Shown here in pieces: positions 62,901-64,000 of a stretch of 64,000 bases of DNA (position 1 is its first letter; every line of letters begins with the position of its first letter). The notes beneath the pieces are model-generated. The model was not told the origin of the DNA. It saw nothing but the letters and a program-made list of their open reading frames with translations, and did not search any database. Made by a program: the position numbers and the translations under genes. The DNA comes from Membranipora membranacea (taxonomy: Eukaryota > Bryozoa > Gymnolaemata > Cheilostomatida > Membraniporidae): contig OU612071.1 of NCBI GenBank assembly GCA_914767715.1, forward strand, positions 7,795,493 to 7,859,492, read 5' to 3'.

Positions 62901-64000
62901 TTAGTAGCTGCAAATAAAAGTATTAGACAGTGTGTCTATTGACAGAGAGGTGTTACTAAGTTTTATACCCAGCATGAAAAGAAGGTCAATCTTTGACTGT
63001 ATTATCTCAGTGTGATCCCTGTTGAACACTGACACAGTGTACTGTAGTAGCCGAAATGTTATTGGAAATGATCATAGGATGTAGATGTCACTAGTATGCA
63101 TTGTGATTTGTGTAAAAAAAACACATCAAAAAAGGATCATGAGATTACATTGATGGTTCCCCCCTATCTCTTTCACCCATCTCCCACCCCCACCCACTGA
63201 CAAAAATCTCCGGCTATATCAAAGTCACGTGGCCTTATGGTGTTACAAGTTACATTAAAATATTCCTATAATAGAGACCAATTCAATATGTGAGAAGATA
63301 AGTTGCAGGAAAAAGTACCTCTATGTAAGGCCTAGTGTTTTGTAAATCTTTAGTGATTGCAGCTGCGCCAGAAATTCTTCTGCGCCTCATGTCCTCAGCC
63401 TAGAGATATATGAAAGACCCATCATAGCATTTAGAAATGGAAAAAAAGCGATAAAACGTTACTAACCATGAAGAGAGTAACGATATGTTCATCATAGCAT
63501 GGATTCCCGAATGATGTCAATGCCCTTAACAAAAACATTATGGACACTACCGCTACAAGTTCATAGCCGCCAAAAACAAATTGATTTGTAAAGGCTCATA
63601 AAATAGGTAAGCATCCATTCAGCAACTTTGTATTTAGGGCTAATGAGTGGCACTGTGAAAAGGGCAGGCTCCGTCTCAAGAATCAGAACCTGTTTTTGTT
63701 TGTTCTTTGTATACATGCAGCGAAACGGCGGTCTGGCAGCGAAAGCTTCACTTCTCAGTTGGATATGTCGTATAATATGGTGTCAATGCTCGCGTAAAAA
63801 AATGATGACTTTCAATGAATGTTTAAAACTGGCAACTTCAACATAGAACAACAATTTAATACTAGGCCTGCGACTGTCATCGTACTTACCATGCAATCGG
63901 TACATCCTCCTCTGACCTGATATCATCATGAGACTCGAAATGACTGCCTGGTGGTGTATTTATTTGGTAAGATGAGAACATACAAATTTCCTAGCTCGTA
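59930..64000. repeat. Duplicated block Z, copy 4 (Z4), cut by the window end
   Basis: Follows Z3 closely from its start. At about 63080 it lacks about 1.05 kb present in Z3 (53018-54067), which removes one arm of the long inverted repeat. Confidence 0.88.
61436..63594 (-). CDS. Z-gene copy 4, unrecognised, partial
   Basis: Exons: 63594-63467 (128 bases), 63399-63319 (81 bases, donor GTACTT present) and last exon 61624-61436 (open, ends PYACLSV). A possible 5' exon ends near 63890. This copy keeps donor and open frames in all three recognised exons, but the 1.05 kb deletion between them may have removed further exons. Confidence 0.4.

Overview
The window is animal nuclear DNA: AT-rich, with GT-AG introns, TATA boxes, AATAAA poly(A) signals, tRNA-derived SINEs, MITE-like fold-backs and an integrase-type DNA transposon. 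A marine invertebrate is likely, but no species-specific gene was recognised. Most of the window is a family of duplicated blocks rather than unique sequence.

Layout. 1-1255: unique left flank with a TGCC microsatellite. 1256-6640: block X1, ending in minus-strand peptide gene M1. 6640-12060: unit with plus-strand peptide gene A. 12060-17400: block Z1. 17400-20857: unit with gene B. 20858-24243: unique spacer with a fold-back. 24244-36250: block X2, a near-identical copy of X1 ending in gene M2 and interrupted by a 6.6 kb transposon at 25768-32354. 36250-41760: gene C unit. 41760-47300: Z2. 47300-49857: gene D unit, truncated. 49858-55860: Z3. 55860-59930: gene E unit. 59930-64000: Z4, running off the end.

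The recurring gene encodes a very small secreted peptide of 50-51 residues: a 21-residue signal peptide on one exon and a 29-30 residue Cys-rich mature peptide on the next. M1/A and M2/C are head-to-head pairs in imperfect palindromes. Each complete copy has a TATA-type promoter with an E-box palindrome about 70-80 bp upstream of the TATA box, a short 5' non-coding exon, and a roughly 0.4 kb MITE in the intron that splits signal from mature peptide. Plus-strand copies have four cysteines (CX3C-X14-CX3C); minus-strand copies have five and a very different sequence. The signal exon is almost invariant and the mature exon is not, as in secreted defence or venom-like peptide families. No function can be assigned.

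The transposon in X2 has about 390 bp terminal inverted repeats beginning TGTTA, a 5 bp target duplication confirmed by the empty site in X1, and one split minus-strand gene. Its exons join in phase to give a signal-like leader, integrase N-terminal region, DDE integrase core, OTU-type cysteine protease, Ser/Glu-rich linker, and a C-terminal exon starting with an F-box-like segment. Integrase plus OTU matches Ginger1 transposases; the F-box-like tail, the leader and the non-CCGG target site do not obviously fit that group. This copy carries three single-base frameshifts.

Block Z, present four times, carries exons of a minus-strand multi-exon gene that was not recognised and is broken in at least two copies. 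Coordinates of exons and repeats were read by eye from splice signals and copy-to-copy comparison.
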